From: Echinostoma caproni
Taxonomy: Eukaryota; Platyhelminthes; Trematoda; Plagiorchiida; Echinostomatidae
DNA: 64,000 nucleotides
Reading direction: 5' to 3'
Assembly (NCBI GenBank): GCA_900618425.1
Contig: UZAN01039381.1
Coordinates: 68,087 to 132,086 of the forward strand
The notes below the pieces were generated by a model. That model was not told where the DNA came from. It worked only from the letters and a program-made list of their open reading frames with translations, and did not search any database. Every line of letters begins with the position of its first letter. Position 1 is the stretch's first letter. Position numbers and translations under genes: made by a program. Shown piece after piece: positions 29,501 to 44,500 of the stretch.

Positions 29501-32500
29501 CGGGTACACGCTCATCTTTATGTTGAAAGTAAGTGAAACATGTTTTATTGCTGTCGATCAGCTGGGGTACAACACACGTCGCATTTCGCTTTCCTAATTA
29601 TGATGCAACGTGATAACTGGTTGCTACAAATTCTTCCCGTTTAACTCGTATACGTACGCTGATAAAGAATGATATATTGGTGGAAGGTTTATGTTCGCTT
29701 ATGGCTGTCATTGAGTATTTCAAAATCCCTGCCATATGTACGTATTGCAGATAATTTAGTGAAAATAAGACCGGAGTCACTTGTTTCTACTAAATACGGT
29801 AAATCATTCTAGAACCTGATTCGATCCACGTGAGTCTATGTTCTAAACCAAATCCGGTCTCTGGTGATAGAAGCCCTAATTTCCTCCCATATACTTTGAG
29901 GATGATTTTTTCTCTGATTAATCATAACAGAGCTAGAACCACTGCATTTTCAATGTTTCAATTCGGTGCATTATTGGGACAAAAGTGCGTGTACAATAAA
30001 TGAAATCTATAAACCAAAATGGTGCATTCAGTATCTTCTCTGTGTTTCCTGAATGCCCTAATCTGGTGTGTTTTACCTTTAGGTTGTGAGAATTTCATTT
30101 CGTTCTCTAATGAATTCAAGTTTGCTAGTACCACACAAGATGTGGAAGTAATTTCGAATGTTGCTACTAGGTTTGGTGTCGTGCACTAAACCTCTTTTGC
30201 CTCGATCGTCAAAAATCAAATGAGAAAGTCTCATACTGCAATTCATGATTGCTATACGCTAGTTAGAAACTGAACAATATTAGTTTGAACTGGCAGTCCA
30301 TCTCGAGCGAAAGAAGAAAAATCAGCACATCATAAATGTGATTTGTTTGTCAGTCCTTGTATCGGAAAATAATGGTGGATTCGGTGGGCATAAGTAATTT
30401 ACATGGCAAATCCAAATGACAAAATATCAGTGATATCATTGTGGACCCTTTGATTCAACTGGTACAGAGTGTGCTATATAAAATCCATGGGCGGCGTCCA
30501 CGCATGCAGTTTCAATTCCAGCAAAGCCGCGCAGCGTTTAAAAATTCGGACTTAAATTAATGCTAGTTTCATTAGTTGAAAGACCCGCAAGAATTGTTAC
30601 AACATTTTGATACAATAACGACCTATTAATTAAAACAGTTATTCAGATTTGTTAGCCTCGACAATTGGAAAACCATTAACCATACAAAAGTGCAAGTGTT
30701 CTCCGCGCATGGGCTCGGACCCTGCAAACCTCAACGATCTCGTCCTAACTCAAGTATTTGTTTAAACTAGTATTTGATGATTTCGTAACACCAGTTTAAC
30801 TGTATGGCCGTTAAACTGTATTTTGCTGCCGGGATGATCCCATCAAAATAAAAAGGTCTGTGAACTAAATCATTAGCTATACTACAACGTTCAGAAGAAA
30901 ACCTCTGACAGTCGAATGCTGTTCAGTATTTTTCATGAGTTGCTTTGGAATTCATGTAAGGAAGGGCAGCTTCGGCGGTCAACCGGAGGGGGATAAACCT
31001 ATCATGTTCAAACAAAGTGTGTAAATCACTTCGTATGTTCACTGCTGCCAGAAATACCAGTCTTCACGTTCGCCATGTAATTGATTTCTGACCAACTGGT
31101 GTTTTGTGTGAATGTCCGCAGGAAGAAGGCTGCTTTCATAATCACAATCTCGGGGGGGGGGGGGGAGGTAATCATGTGACTGGATTATCCGGTTATGGTT
31201 ATAATTCACTGGTCAAATGTTTCTATTCAAATGGCTTGAGTTGCGGATAATGAGCGATCGACTTAGGCGTACTCAATAAGCTGAATCAAGTTCGTCGCTT
31301 GTATTACCTCAATATCTGTTGTGCACCAAATGTATGGAAGTAATTTAATTTGATGTGAACCAACTTGACAAAGTCAGTGCTGATGTTGCTTTAACTTGCG
31401 GAGAGATAACCAAATAGCAGTGAACCCGATGTTGTGTGCATCACAAACGCAGGGGAACGAGGAGTAGCTGAAACGGCCTGCGTAAATAGTATATCTTATG
31501 TTCACATGGTCATTACTGGTGGTACTGACAGCAGTTTTAAGTGCTCCGTGTAGTCCGCTGTTGGTTGCTCCCGACGTGACCAGAACACTGAGGATTATTG
31601 GACAGATCGACATTTTGACCTCGTATGTCTTGGAGCTTACTCATCATCATTGAAGTGTTGCGAAATGAGTATATCTTACACTTAGTTTGTCAAACGTGCA
31701 CAATGTATTAGCGCCAAAGAATTCTTCAAGCTTGAGCGTTTTCTACCTTCACTGATTAGTAATGCACCAGAGAGCGTCTCTCTTGGGCAACCCCGCTAGA
31801 ATAAAACAAGTGAACCTAATAAATGCATTGTACCCGAACAAAAGAGTTCCAAATCCTTGTTCGTAGCGTTCTCCAAGGTTACAAAACACAACGTATCGAA
31901 GTCACAGATTTAAATCAAAACTCAAAAACCCTATGTAATTGTTTTGGCATGGTAACTTCACCGTAAATGAGACGTGTCATTCACTAGTTGTTAATTGACA
32001 TTCTTATGATTGTCATATTTTCAGAAGATTATCACCTTCGTTCCATTGTTTTGCATTGAATAAGTCATTTCTTAAAAACATAAACATACCAGAACAACTA
32101 AAAGGTTTTGCCTGACGATACTATATGATTATTGCACCGACGACAAAATTCACTTTTACAGATAACGTGATCAAAACAAGCGGGGAAGTAAATCAATCCC
32201 CATATTGTGGGGAATATCGCGACTGATTCGGATGCTCTCAAAAGGTACAAAGGATCAGATTAGTGCGTATCCAGTAATCCAAATCGGGCGTCACTATTAA
32301 TTTCAACCCCTCTGTCATACCGTATGGCCGATTGTCGGCATCCAGAGCAAGGCAGCGCAATTAATCTTTTCTACCAAAAACGACTACGGTGTGCATGGAG
32401 CATAATAATTCTATTTCCGTAGCATTATTCAACAATTCATGTTTGGATTTTCAGGATTGCCAAACAACGAGCACTTTATATTTAAAACTGCTTGTGATTT

Positions 32501-35500
32501 AATTACGACAGAAATGATACTTGGGTAATGTCAAACAAGCAGGAAATCGCATGATCGAGCAATGTTCTAGCCATAAAATATGATTGCAGTTTCCTTGTTT
32601 TTGTTCAGATCAAAATGCAATTGAGTGGAATATTCGAACTACTAGCTCCAACATTATTGCTCAAACTTTATTGTATCCTAATAATAAAGCAGTTATTTTA
32701 GGTTAGCACTTAAAGCGTGTACCGTGCCCTCACTTTGCTAGAAAAGACTATTCCTACCTAGTCGCCTTTTCTATCGATCAAGTGGTTAAGAATGCCTTTT
32801 TCTGAAATGTTATAGTAATTAGCGCAATTGTCCAAATGAACACATGATGAAAGATTCATAAAAGGGCCAGATGCCTACAGTGTTTATGAAACCCAGTTAG
32901 AAGTGGGAAAGGAATGTCGATGGACATAGTGCTGATCTGAGTATGAATATCATCTATGTTACCTCAAAGCATAGGATCTACTAAAGGTGTGATTGTCATA
33001 ACGGTGCAACTTGTGAAGGTAATTCTTTGTCAAAGAAAGCTGCAGTATTGAAGAAAGCAAATAGATACAGCTATGAGAAAATTTGCGGGCCACGGAAGAT
33101 GACAAATTAAGTTGAACTAGTGCATAACGCTGGCAGTATGGCGCAAGCGAAAAATTGTTTCACTTAATTTATCTCGTCATGAACGAATTCACTGCTGGTT
33201 TTCCGTGCTAACTTTTGAGTGACAATTGAGGTTCGTCATCTTCCGAAAAAATTCTGATACATTGTTCAGCTCATGCGATTTGCCATTTCAATACATTTTC
33301 ATCTCAGAAAAACCAAGCATTCCATTCATCGACGTGATCTCCTCCGGATCAACGCTTGATAATAAACTCCGCGAGGGTGACTCGCTCAGACTGATTTGTA
33401 CATGTGCCCAGGGATTTCCTAGTCCACAACTCACGTGGATTCAATATGATGCAAAGCAAGGAAACATAAGCGCGTCGAGTAACTCCCGGGTCCTTCAATC
33501 CCAGGTAGGTGAATTTCATGTCAATCCCGTATATCAATGAAAAGATATACATTGGTGGAATTAGGCAGTCAGATATTTTGTCCGGTTGATTTTAGACGAT
33601 AATGAGTCAATAGTTGTTCGTTTATAGCAGTCCCTTGTTTCTGTTCACTATTGTTGCAAGATTTCTGGCGTTTAAACTTACAATTTTGCAGCTGGTGCGA
33701 TGGAACAGACAAAAAGAATAATAATTATCGTATTACTAAGAATATATATAATAATCATCATTAATGACATTCAGTCCTAACATTCTGAAATAGGTGATAA
33801 ATGATATTGTAAACAGAAGAACATGAATCATTTATTTTCCATCATAAAATAGATCCAATAAAATGCCAATAATACTCCATCGCAGGAAACAATGTGGAGC
33901 GATTGTAGCTAGTGATGTGGATATTGTTGATGGTGTGTTCTCCTGGAAGTGTTGTTCCCCGAAGTTGTACTGATGATGTTGACTAGCCTGGCTACGAAAT
34001 GTCTGCGAACAACACTTCCAGCTCACACACCACCAAAACTTCCATCGCTTGTTGTTAACACCCCTCCTTATAGTGACGTCACAAAATGTTTGAACTGTAG
34101 CAGTGAACGAGAACAACAAAACTGATCTTCAGGTATGAGATTTGAGGGGGGGCTGGGTGGTATCGAAAAATCTGATACATTTCATCCTTCAAACATGAAA
34201 CTGTGAATTTTATATTATGGCTTTGCAAATTTTGAATCTTGCTAAGCTCTTTAAAACCTCACTATATTCAAAGACGTCAAATACTATTGCGTTGAGTCGT
34301 AGCTCGTTTCATGTTCAATGCTGGAGTAATATTTGCACAGTTGTATAACACAATTTTCGAGTTGAACAGCATTTCTCAATGTGTATTGACTGTGTTTGGG
34401 TCTTTTGTCAAAGAAAACGGTAGTCTGCACGCATCACCAACCAACCAACCGAAATCGATGTTGTCTGGATCAAAATGCGCAATGTGCGAGGGAAAAATCA
34501 CAACACGTGAGCAGTGTGACTACAAATGCTATCCGCAAACTGGAGCCTGAGGAACAAACTGAAAACAGTCTGTAACGAAATGACACTCGGAACGTCGCTT
34601 AATTATCAGAACAGATATTTATTAATCTCTTTAGTTCGATTGCCGCTTACTTCGTTGCTTTCTCTCTCTATTCGTTCAGTCCGATTCAGTGTACAGTTAA
34701 AAAACACGAACTTCTTCACTGTCTGTTCGTTGGATTAATTCACGCCTCACGCATGTAAATAGTAAATGCATAGCCCTGTCGGGCGTATTTCTCATACATG
34801 GTGAAAATAAACCATTTAGCATGAAATACAACAGTTTTTATAAGACACATAAAGGTATACCGGAATTATGGAATCAACTGTATCAGGTTACGTTAGGATC
34901 ATTGGTGAATAATCGAAGATATTCCACCAGGAACTTATTCAAATATCCCTAAACGTGCACACAATTAAGGATTCTGATTTCAAGTAGGTTTTTAAAAATT
35001 ATAGTACTCTTTTAAGAGTGAATGCTGTGTTATACTTCTCAGTTTTTTCATTTAGTTACTTATTATTTGCGCGATTTGACAAATCAAACGCTTTTTCTAG
35101 CCAACTTAAGGATGAATTACTACCATGTTTTCCAAAGAAGGATTACGTGCTTATGTAAGATAGTTGACTTATAATGCACTTTTCTTGGACTTTCGTTGTT
35201 ATACAAGCATATCAAAATCATAACATTCTGTATAAGATGAGTTTTCAGGCTGCGCCTAAACCACGTTTTTTACCAAATTATTGCAAAACAATCCAAGCTT
35301 AAAGTATTATGCAATGTTTAATTTTAAGTCCTCTCTTGATTATGATGAGTTTCTAGGTAATTCACTAAGGCACGTAACGGATTGCAAAGCTCTTCTAGAG
35401 AGAAATTAGCAGAAAACTGTTTTCATTCTGTACTGATAAAAAGGCCACCGGGATAAAATCTGGTGGGGGTTGCGTTTAAGACCGCCAGCTCTGAACGCCC

Positions 35501-38500
35501 TTTGGGAAAACACAATTCGCAATGGGGTAAAACTCACATTTAAGCATGATCAAATTCAGGAAACACTGACATTCTCAATTTACTTTCACATAAAATGCAC
35601 ACTGATGGTACGTGGTGATACACGGAGAACGTTTTGCTACATGAATGAAATTTCACTTGAGGAAGACAATGATTATCCGTGAGTCCCAAAAACAGAACCT
35701 CGATTACTTCATGCTTCTTAAATTGCAAAGTGAAATAAAGCTATTATATGGGGTTCTCATCGAAAAATGGAATAGCACTGTTTAGATAATGCTAAACGAA
35801 CTTTGCTCGCTTTATTTCACTTCTTCTAACAATTAGCTCAGTTTTGCACGCAGAAGCGCGTTGCACAACTGAACGGTTTATATCTTTTTTCCGGCGGTGT
35901 GGGGGTTACCGCACAGCGCATAATTTGAATTGTTTGTATTTAACTGACAGTTTGTTAGGATCCATAAATACTCCTGGCATTATTTTGCATGCTCCTCTGA
36001 ATCATTGTTAAAACAATAGGCACCTTGATTTCCGTCAAATCTCGAGTACCGTTGCAAAGTTTGCATACATTTTATGTTGCAAGGAGCAGTTTATCTCCAT
36101 ACGACGTCTGAATGACAGTTCACCTCTAAATAATCGATACTCAAAATAAAAACCCTCAGCGCAGAGGGCTGTGGCTATGCTAACCGCAATATAGCCATTA
36201 TTTCGACTGTTCGATGCATTCGTGAGATTCCGCGTTGCTTGCTTTGCCTACGCTCGAGAGAAAATAAAAGACAATATTGTAGAAATGCATATTGAGTGTG
36301 TCAATATAATCTGTACTGAAATCAGCTTGATTGAATGAGTCTGCAAAAGCCTGTGGGTCTTACTTTACATTTTGCTCGACCAATCCACCCTCGTCAGCTT
36401 CCGGGATTCGATTATCAAACAGATTTTGTTACTCAAACACTACCCTCCGTTAGTCCATTTGCATGTCTGATTTGGTTATGGGAGGTTGTCTGAAAGCTCG
36501 TGAATCGCAAAGACTGAATGCAGAAGGATAACTGGGAAACATAAAGAACCTATTACGGGTTTTTTCACCTTTGATATTTTCGAAGCTTAGCTTTGAAGTG
36601 CAGTTGTTACATCACCAACGTTGTACCTAAACCGGTTTACGGTTTGGTCGGATATAGGCAGGTAAATGGCTTTATGGTGCGAACTACTGCTTTATGAACC
36701 GCTTGCTAGGTGACCAACTGCAGCAATCTAAACAGTGTATCTAAAATTCATGATAAAATAATCTGTAGGTTCCAATTCTGTCACAATAATTCAAATCGGT
36801 ATTCAAACGTTTCCCTACAAAGTCGAACAAACGTCTCGCTACTCTCAATGGGTGGTCTGAATTGATCTTCTGAATTCATTGCATTTCCACACTTTTTTAT
36901 CAACTGAATAAAATCGGTATTAAAGATGTAAGTATAAAATTTGACCCAACAGCGAGCCAAATAACAAAAACATTGATCAGGGTATCCTGCACACACACGT
37001 TGAACGCATTTTGTATTATTACATCACTGTGTAATAAATTAGACCCTCATGCATGATACAGATGATTTTTTACTTTTAAACTAAATAACGTTGTTTTTCA
37101 AAATCAGGAACACTTAACTTTTTAAGAGACGATGACTGAGCTAGGAAATCCCTTATTCTGATACTTCAGAGATCAGGCTTTGGAATGCAGTGGTGGTATT
37201 CATGTTCTCTGATGAGATTTTTTAATGTCAAGTAGCGACCTAAATAGGATCTGTACAATTACAATGAAAGATTATACTGAAAGATAGTTAGGAACAAAAC
37301 TCTCACTTTTTGTAAGTAAGTAATCCGTTCGCCAAACGTAACCGAGACACCCGCCGGTGGAACAGATTTTGAACCTCGCTAGCTAACAGAATGACATATA
37401 CACATTTGAAATTATCACGGCCTTTGAATCCAATCCAATCTCTACCGATAAAGTATTTTTGCATGTATCGTTCTAACTACTCCAATATTGATTCATTCTT
37501 AATGAGACAAGCTAGGATTTTTTTATATGTTCCCCAGTGGAAGACTGTGTGCTGCTCCATTTGAACCCCAAATTGTGCATGTGATCATTCATATAATTAC
37601 TGTTTTGATATAAAATTATATATTAAGTTTTAATTCCATAGTTTTCACATGGAAGGCAGCTTGTCAAAGCGTTCTGCCCAATATGGGATATAATGAACCT
37701 CTGAGTAATGTGAATTCACGCAAGCGGCATGGCTCGTTTACGATTCACACTTGGGTTCATGACGTCTATGGAAGGATTTTGTTAACTCAATGCTGTTTAC
37801 ACGACACTTTTTCATACTACTCAATCAAATTTTCCTCCCAAATTCGTTTTACGGAATCCCCCGCCGAATTACACGAAGGTATGCTCTGTGTTCTAAAGAT
37901 CGAGCGGACAGCTGGCGGATTAGCCATGGACTCAAAATGACCTATTGACATCACCTGTCGGTGATAAAACTATATGACGAGATGTCAACTCATCTGCAGC
38001 AACTGCCACAGCTCTGATCATTTACCCATGTTGCTGATCGCCTCGCTAAGCTTTTTAAAATAACAGTAATGTCAATCAAGATGGCTCCATAGAATGAAAC
38101 TGTTAGACCAAAATAAAGTTAACACCTACCAAAACACGCTAACTGCTGATCTGGACATTCTATCATCTTTAAAGTTGAGAGCCACTGGGTTCACATCCAG
38201 AATGTTATTCATAAGTCTCCCATCAGAGCAAGTGGTTTTCCGCGATCATGTCAGGCACTCTCAAACTGCACAAATGTACATCCCTAATCCGTTTCACGAG
38301 CGCGGGTTACGAGAACTCCATTTCATTGAGTGAGAAATTTCTTGAGATAGATAAATAGATAGATGCAGATAGAGAGAAACGCTACAAGAAAAATAATTTC
38401 ATAACTAAACATTTGCTAATCACTGGTTATCTAGAATTTTTAATATACATCCATGGTAGAGGAAACGGCCGAGAAAACCCAGACCAAAGAATCAGCAAAC

Positions 38501-41500
38501 CTTGATCACCTTTAAATTATTTCTTCAGGAAGTTAAGAGCAAGTATCCTTTGCATATTTCAAATTTTTCACTGACGGAGGAAATCTGGACAAGTGTAAAC
38601 ATGGCACGCAAAGTTGTTTGCGTTACACTGTTGTTCTTGTGTATACGAATTCACTGGCAGATAAACTGAAGCATCCGGAAGTAGCTGTTGTAGCTATTAC
38701 AATGGTTGACCAAATGCACTCTAAAGTGGGTATTTGAGTCTATGACGCAAGTGTCACCCGTTTATCAAGTGGGCATGAGAAAAACGGCATCCTATGCTGC
38801 GATAAACCTGATTTAAACAAGAGGCATAGTTGATCCTGTGTTTTTTAAAACACTATCGGGTAATACTGATGGCTCGGCAATAAGCGGAATGTTGCTTGTT
38901 CTGTTACGTCGCCAAAAAGCTGTTGGTACTATCAATCCACTTATATTGGAGTTTACCATACACTCCTGTTTGTGACTCATAGTTTGCATCTACAAGTCTA
39001 TGTACAGCAATTGTTCACTCCGATGTGCTATACATGTGGCTGGTTTAACGTCAACATTTTCGTTCGAGTAGGCAAAGTGTAAACATCTCACCATAGCTGT
39101 CTTATTTCGGTAATATTGCAAGGAATAAAGGAAATTCAGTATTTCAACGACATAAAATTACCGTGAGTAAGCTTTGAGCACCTGGATACGTAATCAGCAG
39201 TTAGATTTTCTTATGCAATTCGTAAATCATTGGTAGACGATTTCACTACACTTTGACCCAAAACACAGATAATTTCAAACGATATCACACATTAGTCAGG
39301 CATCGCCTTTTCCCTATAATCCATCTTTTGAAAACATGCAAAACTAACCGTTATAAGTGAGATGTGTATTAAAAATAATTCTTGTGCCTAATACAACAAT
39401 GAAGTTGACAGCAAAAGACGCACTTAATGGATTTACGGTCAGGTCCGACGCTTGACAGACCGCTAAATGTACAAATGCGCTGTGGTAGATCATCTATACT
39501 CAGTTAAATTTTGCCATAGCTGTTTATTTCACTAGAGGTTCCGCAAAACGCAAACTGGAAAAGGGAGCTGGAATTTGATTACTGATCACAGTCCTGAAAG
39601 TTCCAAACTCCCGATATTGGAGTATCATCTCCGTTTCTAAACGTCCAGCAGTGCCAATATTTGCTAAAATGACAAAATTAAATCCCTTAATTTNCTTAAT
39701 TTCTATTGGTTTTCTGTTAGTGATTAAAAGTAAGTATTGTTTGAAATAATGAATTGGCAAGGGTGTCTTCAGTCGCAGCACCTTCGCCCCGCCGTTCGAT
39801 GGAAATTCAGTAAATTGTTGTTTAGAGTGGTTGTTTCTTTTCAAAACCTGTAGATGCCGTTTTTGCATGCTTCCTGAGAGGTTTCGAGACATGTCCTTGT
39901 TGATTCGCAGCAGTTCTCATTTAGGGTGATGGCCTTTGCATTGCCTTTGATTTGTGAATTCCCTCAGGTTACCATGAAATAAACTTTCTTGACGTTTAGG
40001 TCATGCCGTTGATTCAACATTGTCAAACAATAACCTGATCAGATTATAGTTGTACACTGCGGTATCATACTTCATGAATACGGTCGTTCACTAACAATTC
40101 AGCAGCGTTATCACCATTAGATATCTTTCAACCGTGAGAACATACGCATCAGAGTTTTGGACTCCATGCAGAGTATAGGAATGACTTGAACCGTGAACCA
40201 AAAGATGCATCACATATCAGCCAAAAATATCTATCACTAAAACGTTAATTGTATATAGTACTGTTCGCCCAAACCCGTATCATGCCAACAGCGATTGAGC
40301 AGTTGATTCAATCAAGTGAAATCGCTTTTTATCACTTAAATGGACACCCTTTTAATTTGTTTGACCCGCAATAAACCAGCCATTATTTAGATTGTGGTCC
40401 ACATTAGGCGTCTTTTTCAATTCTCCTACTTACTCCGTGGTAAGTTTCCCCGAAATGAGAGCAGAAAAATTAAATCGAAAGATCGAATAAATTTCCAAGA
40501 CATAAGAAATGGGATGCGTGGCCAAACGTAATTCGCTCCTTAGTTTCTCTGAGAATTTTGGCTTTTCGCTTCTGTTGTGGTCGCCTGTAAGGGCACAAAG
40601 AGGTAGGCCTTTGTTGGATATAACGCTAAACTATCTTTTGAATAACGCACTGATTTGATGAGACGGTTCGGCTGAATTTGTCTGGATGTCTGTAAGTGTT
40701 AGCCAAAAGGTCAGGATTGGGATAAGTTGGGTCCGGGGAAAATGTAGCTGATTATGGACATATAAGCATGCCCGGAGTGTACATGAAACATTTTTCTGAA
40801 TCACACAATTCCAGTTTTTTTGCATCACCTGTCTTTCAAGTTTGCACCCTCTCTCGCGTTCAGTGTCGGATGCAGAAGGACAGTTCCGGGCATCCCCAAA
40901 ATGTGGTCTTCGGAAACAGCTGTTGTAAAGGATATATACTCCGTTTGAATCGAGCCCGATAGGAAAAGACTGTTTTGTGGCGGTGTAAATTTACCATCTT
41001 GATCAGGTTGAAGATGATTTAAAATTTAAAATTTTGGTTTTCCCATTGACTATTACAATAAAATTGTAAACTTCTCAGAAATGAGGGTACTGCAAAAGGT
41101 GCATGAAACCATTGACTCAAAATCCGTAAATCCCAAACCTTCGGGAGGTTATTGTTTGTATGAACAAACAAAATGACATAAATAAGATGGCAATTTTTTT
41201 TTATTATTTCAGTTTACTTAGTTTATTCCTATATTGAACAGTAATCTGTTTATTCATTGAAATTTTTTTCTACAAAAGTGATCCAATGGTGTTCTGATTA
41301 TCGCTAAAATCTTGGCATAATAGAAATCGCACAAGTCATATTGTGCGTTGCAATTGAATGATGGGCGAAGCATCCGTTAAATGTCGTAAAGTCATTGCTC
41401 GCCAGACAATAACGATGATACACAACATAATTCACTGCTTATATTGTGTGCAGACATTTGAAATTATGGTCCATGGTAAGCCTCCTCATTTGGGTCACAA

Positions 41501-44500
41501 ATTTTATCGAGGTGTGTATGCGTGCAGAATATAATTTGGCCATGCCGATTAGTGGTGTTCAAGTTCAATAAACTCGTGAATCGACTGGACTAGGGACCAA
41601 TGGAACTGCTTCGTTTATCGAGGGCTCATCAACTAATTACTGTATACAAAAAAACAGGACGTTCGCAAATACGCACGCATGTTGTCACTCTTAGGCAGCT
41701 GAACTTCAAAATCTTCCACTGGAAATGCAATCCGTTGTAAAAACATCTGTAAGTCAAAGAGTACTGAAGGTGGGGGTTATCCGACCACGAAACAAATGCT
41801 TTTTTAATGTAGTGATCGAAATGGATTGCCACCCAGAGAGTTAAATTTCCAAAATAGTTCCCGAGTTCAGTTTATTGTCGAAAAATATGCATCAGTCAAA
41901 AAATAAAAGCAACTATGCATTTTTTTCCAGGCCATCAAATCATTTCAAGAAAACGGCATATAAGACATTCGCATAAAAACATTATTTATTGGGGTGGTGA
42001 CCAAGTGATTAGGTCACCAACTATTGGCCTGGGTGTCCCAGGTTCAAACCGCACCCTCGGGCAGCCTTTGTATGGCCCTAACCCCAATGCTGAAAGTTGA
42101 CTGTACATTATTATATTCAATAAATAAAAGAAGGAAGTAAAAATACATTTTATTTTAAAAAAAGTGAAAAGATTTTTAATTTATATTCAAAATTAAAACA
42201 GCATATTTCAATATAAAGTAAGATTTGGGTTCCTATTGCGCCCAATGACTGTTCGTGGCGAAAAGGACACGTCATTTATACTAATACCGGGATAATTGTT
42301 TAGGGAGTGCATTAATTAAGGCAGCCTCATTGAGAATCTCAATTATGTACTAGTGCTGGCAATTCCTGTTCCATACAATCATATGTAAATTACTTCGCCT
42401 AAGAAGAGTGTACATATTTTGTCACCTAATGAGAATCTGTTTAGTTTCACTCGAGATAAAAATGAAATGTTTTCATTCCACAAGATGATGTTTCATTTTT
42501 GGTTTCACTATTATCCTTCCAAATATGAAAACTATTTTAATTGCATCATTTGTTATTGTTAGTTCAAAGAATTCACTAGGAAAATCTATCAGGACACAGT
42601 CGGGGCTTATTCCTGTGGTCCACTTAAAGGAAACGAATTCTGGTTAGAATTTTCCTGTGATAAAGGAGACAGCATCACGTAAATAGAGATTGTTGGATCA
42701 TTAAGGGATTTCGCAACTAACGGTTGAGCAGTAATGCATGGTTATAACTCTTGAGTGCACCTTTCGGTGCATTCAGGCACTCATTAAAGAATAAACTTTT
42801 GCAAAAGCTTCAATGTCATGTCGCATACAAAACTCTATTCATATTGCTCGTTTGATAATCGAGCCAAGTATTTGAAAGCCTGGGCCAATTCGGAAGAATA
42901 GTCTGCTAATCCCAAAATAACCAAACAAAGTCACACAATAGGAATCAACTGACTGGGATTGTGAGTTAGCAGCAGCTTCGGTACGGTACGACAGGACTTG
43001 AGCATGAGTTTCAGCTGACTTTTATCTTCGGGTACGCATGGGTGGTTTAAACGGCCGACAGTGCCGGTAGATATGCTAGAGCCGCCATTAAAACAGACAC
43101 CAACCATTATTTGAGGATAAGAGGGTCAAACTTTTGCGACAAGGTTTCAAATAACACAATTGTTTTGTCCCAGTCCAAAGACACCGAAACTTTGGTCACC
43201 AGAGTTCTATGAATGCATGTATGCTATGCCATCCACGGTTAATTTGGAGTGCAAGATTGTTCAGTACTAAAGTTTAAACAGTGGTATCCCTTTTACAAAA
43301 CTTTTANACTTTTAATGTTTTCCTTTGTTATTTTATCCCCATCCTGTGGTGGTACTTATTACAGTTTTTAGCTCAAAATTCATATACATCTTAATCAGTT
43401 GGGCGTTAATGAGGTTAAAACGATCCCGTTCAGTGCGTTTGTTTTTACCTACTTCAAATTGGGTGCACTAATTCGCAAAACAAAATATGACGTTGTTTTT
43501 TGGTGATTTTTCAGTTTCCAAGATTGCTCATTTACACTCCAAACACGGTGCCGAGTGGCAGTGTTCAGCTGGGACTGATGATCAATTTGTCTTGGAGCGA
43601 TCACCACTCAGAGATTGTGTGCAAAGCTGTCAATCGGGTCGGCATGGAACATTCGAGACCGTACCGAATTTCCGTTACATGTAAGTTGTAAATTTTTGCA
43701 TGACAGTTCAATGTGTTTTGATCCAGAGACGATCACTACTTGATGAGTCCCCAGGTTATTGTCTGAGGTTTTAAATAGCAATTAAAATCACCATAACGGG
43801 AAACTTATCTATATGAAATTGTATTATTTCTGTACTTTGAGAATTATTTACATGTATTAGTTACCGGCGGTAAAACTTCATGACGTACAGGACGAACTGT
43901 AGCGGCAAATAACAGGAATTCCCAAAAGCAGGTGATTAAATTGGAAATGCTGAAATTTCTCGGTGGACGGCATGATCATACGATAGCCCCTTATCGAATT
44001 TCAGAACAAATGAGTATATACGAAAACAGCATTTAAAATGAAACTATGAACTCAGATTTTTTAGTTTCTCACAGAAGTCAAACATGTTTTATTTTTTGTC
44101 TTTTACGACTCAACAAATATGCACCCAACCGAAATGATGCCTTAGATGGACAATGGAAACTGGTGGAAAACGAACGAATTTCGCAGTATGATGTCCGGGA
44201 AATAGATTGCACTTGGGCCCTTTAATTTGACTGTTTCACTATCGCCACATCTGATGAATGAGATTTGTGCACACCAGGTGTGCAATAAAATCTGAAGCGG
44301 AATGTCGATTCATGAAATAAATAAAAAAGGGGGACTTGGTGAATAATCAATTACGTATTTCACTGAGGATAAAAATGTCAATTATCTGCTACATTTCGAC
44401 TGCCGTTAAATAAATCAGTGAATTCTAGCTGGATAGCCATATGGCGTTTAGAGGATTAAAGGTTAACCAATGATTCATTTATCTAATGTTTTCATTTCAC

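Larger units (their letters stand above)
33505..43514 (+). other. Intron 5 (about 10 kb, inside Ig2)
   Basis: Begins GTAGGT and ends TTTTCAG. Holds the inverted repeat at 33.9 kb, the GATA run at 38.3 kb, the SINE at 42.0 kb and both N positions (39694, 43307). A 70-codon ORF at 35470-35682 was examined and not accepted as an exon. Confidence 0.55.

Noticed and set aside
35470..35682. 70-codon plus-strand ORF as an extra exon between Ig2 halves
   Set aside because: Exon 5 (phase 0 end) joins exon 6 (phase 0 start) directly to give a complete Ig2; this ORF has no Ig motif and no good splice pair.
37210..37225. CTGATGAGA as a hammerhead core
   Set aside because: Followed by a T-run with no GAAA or stem.
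43738..43770. TTGATGAGTCCCCAGG as another hammerhead core
   Set aside because: The first core base is wrong, and no GAAA or helix II partner follows at the needed spacing.
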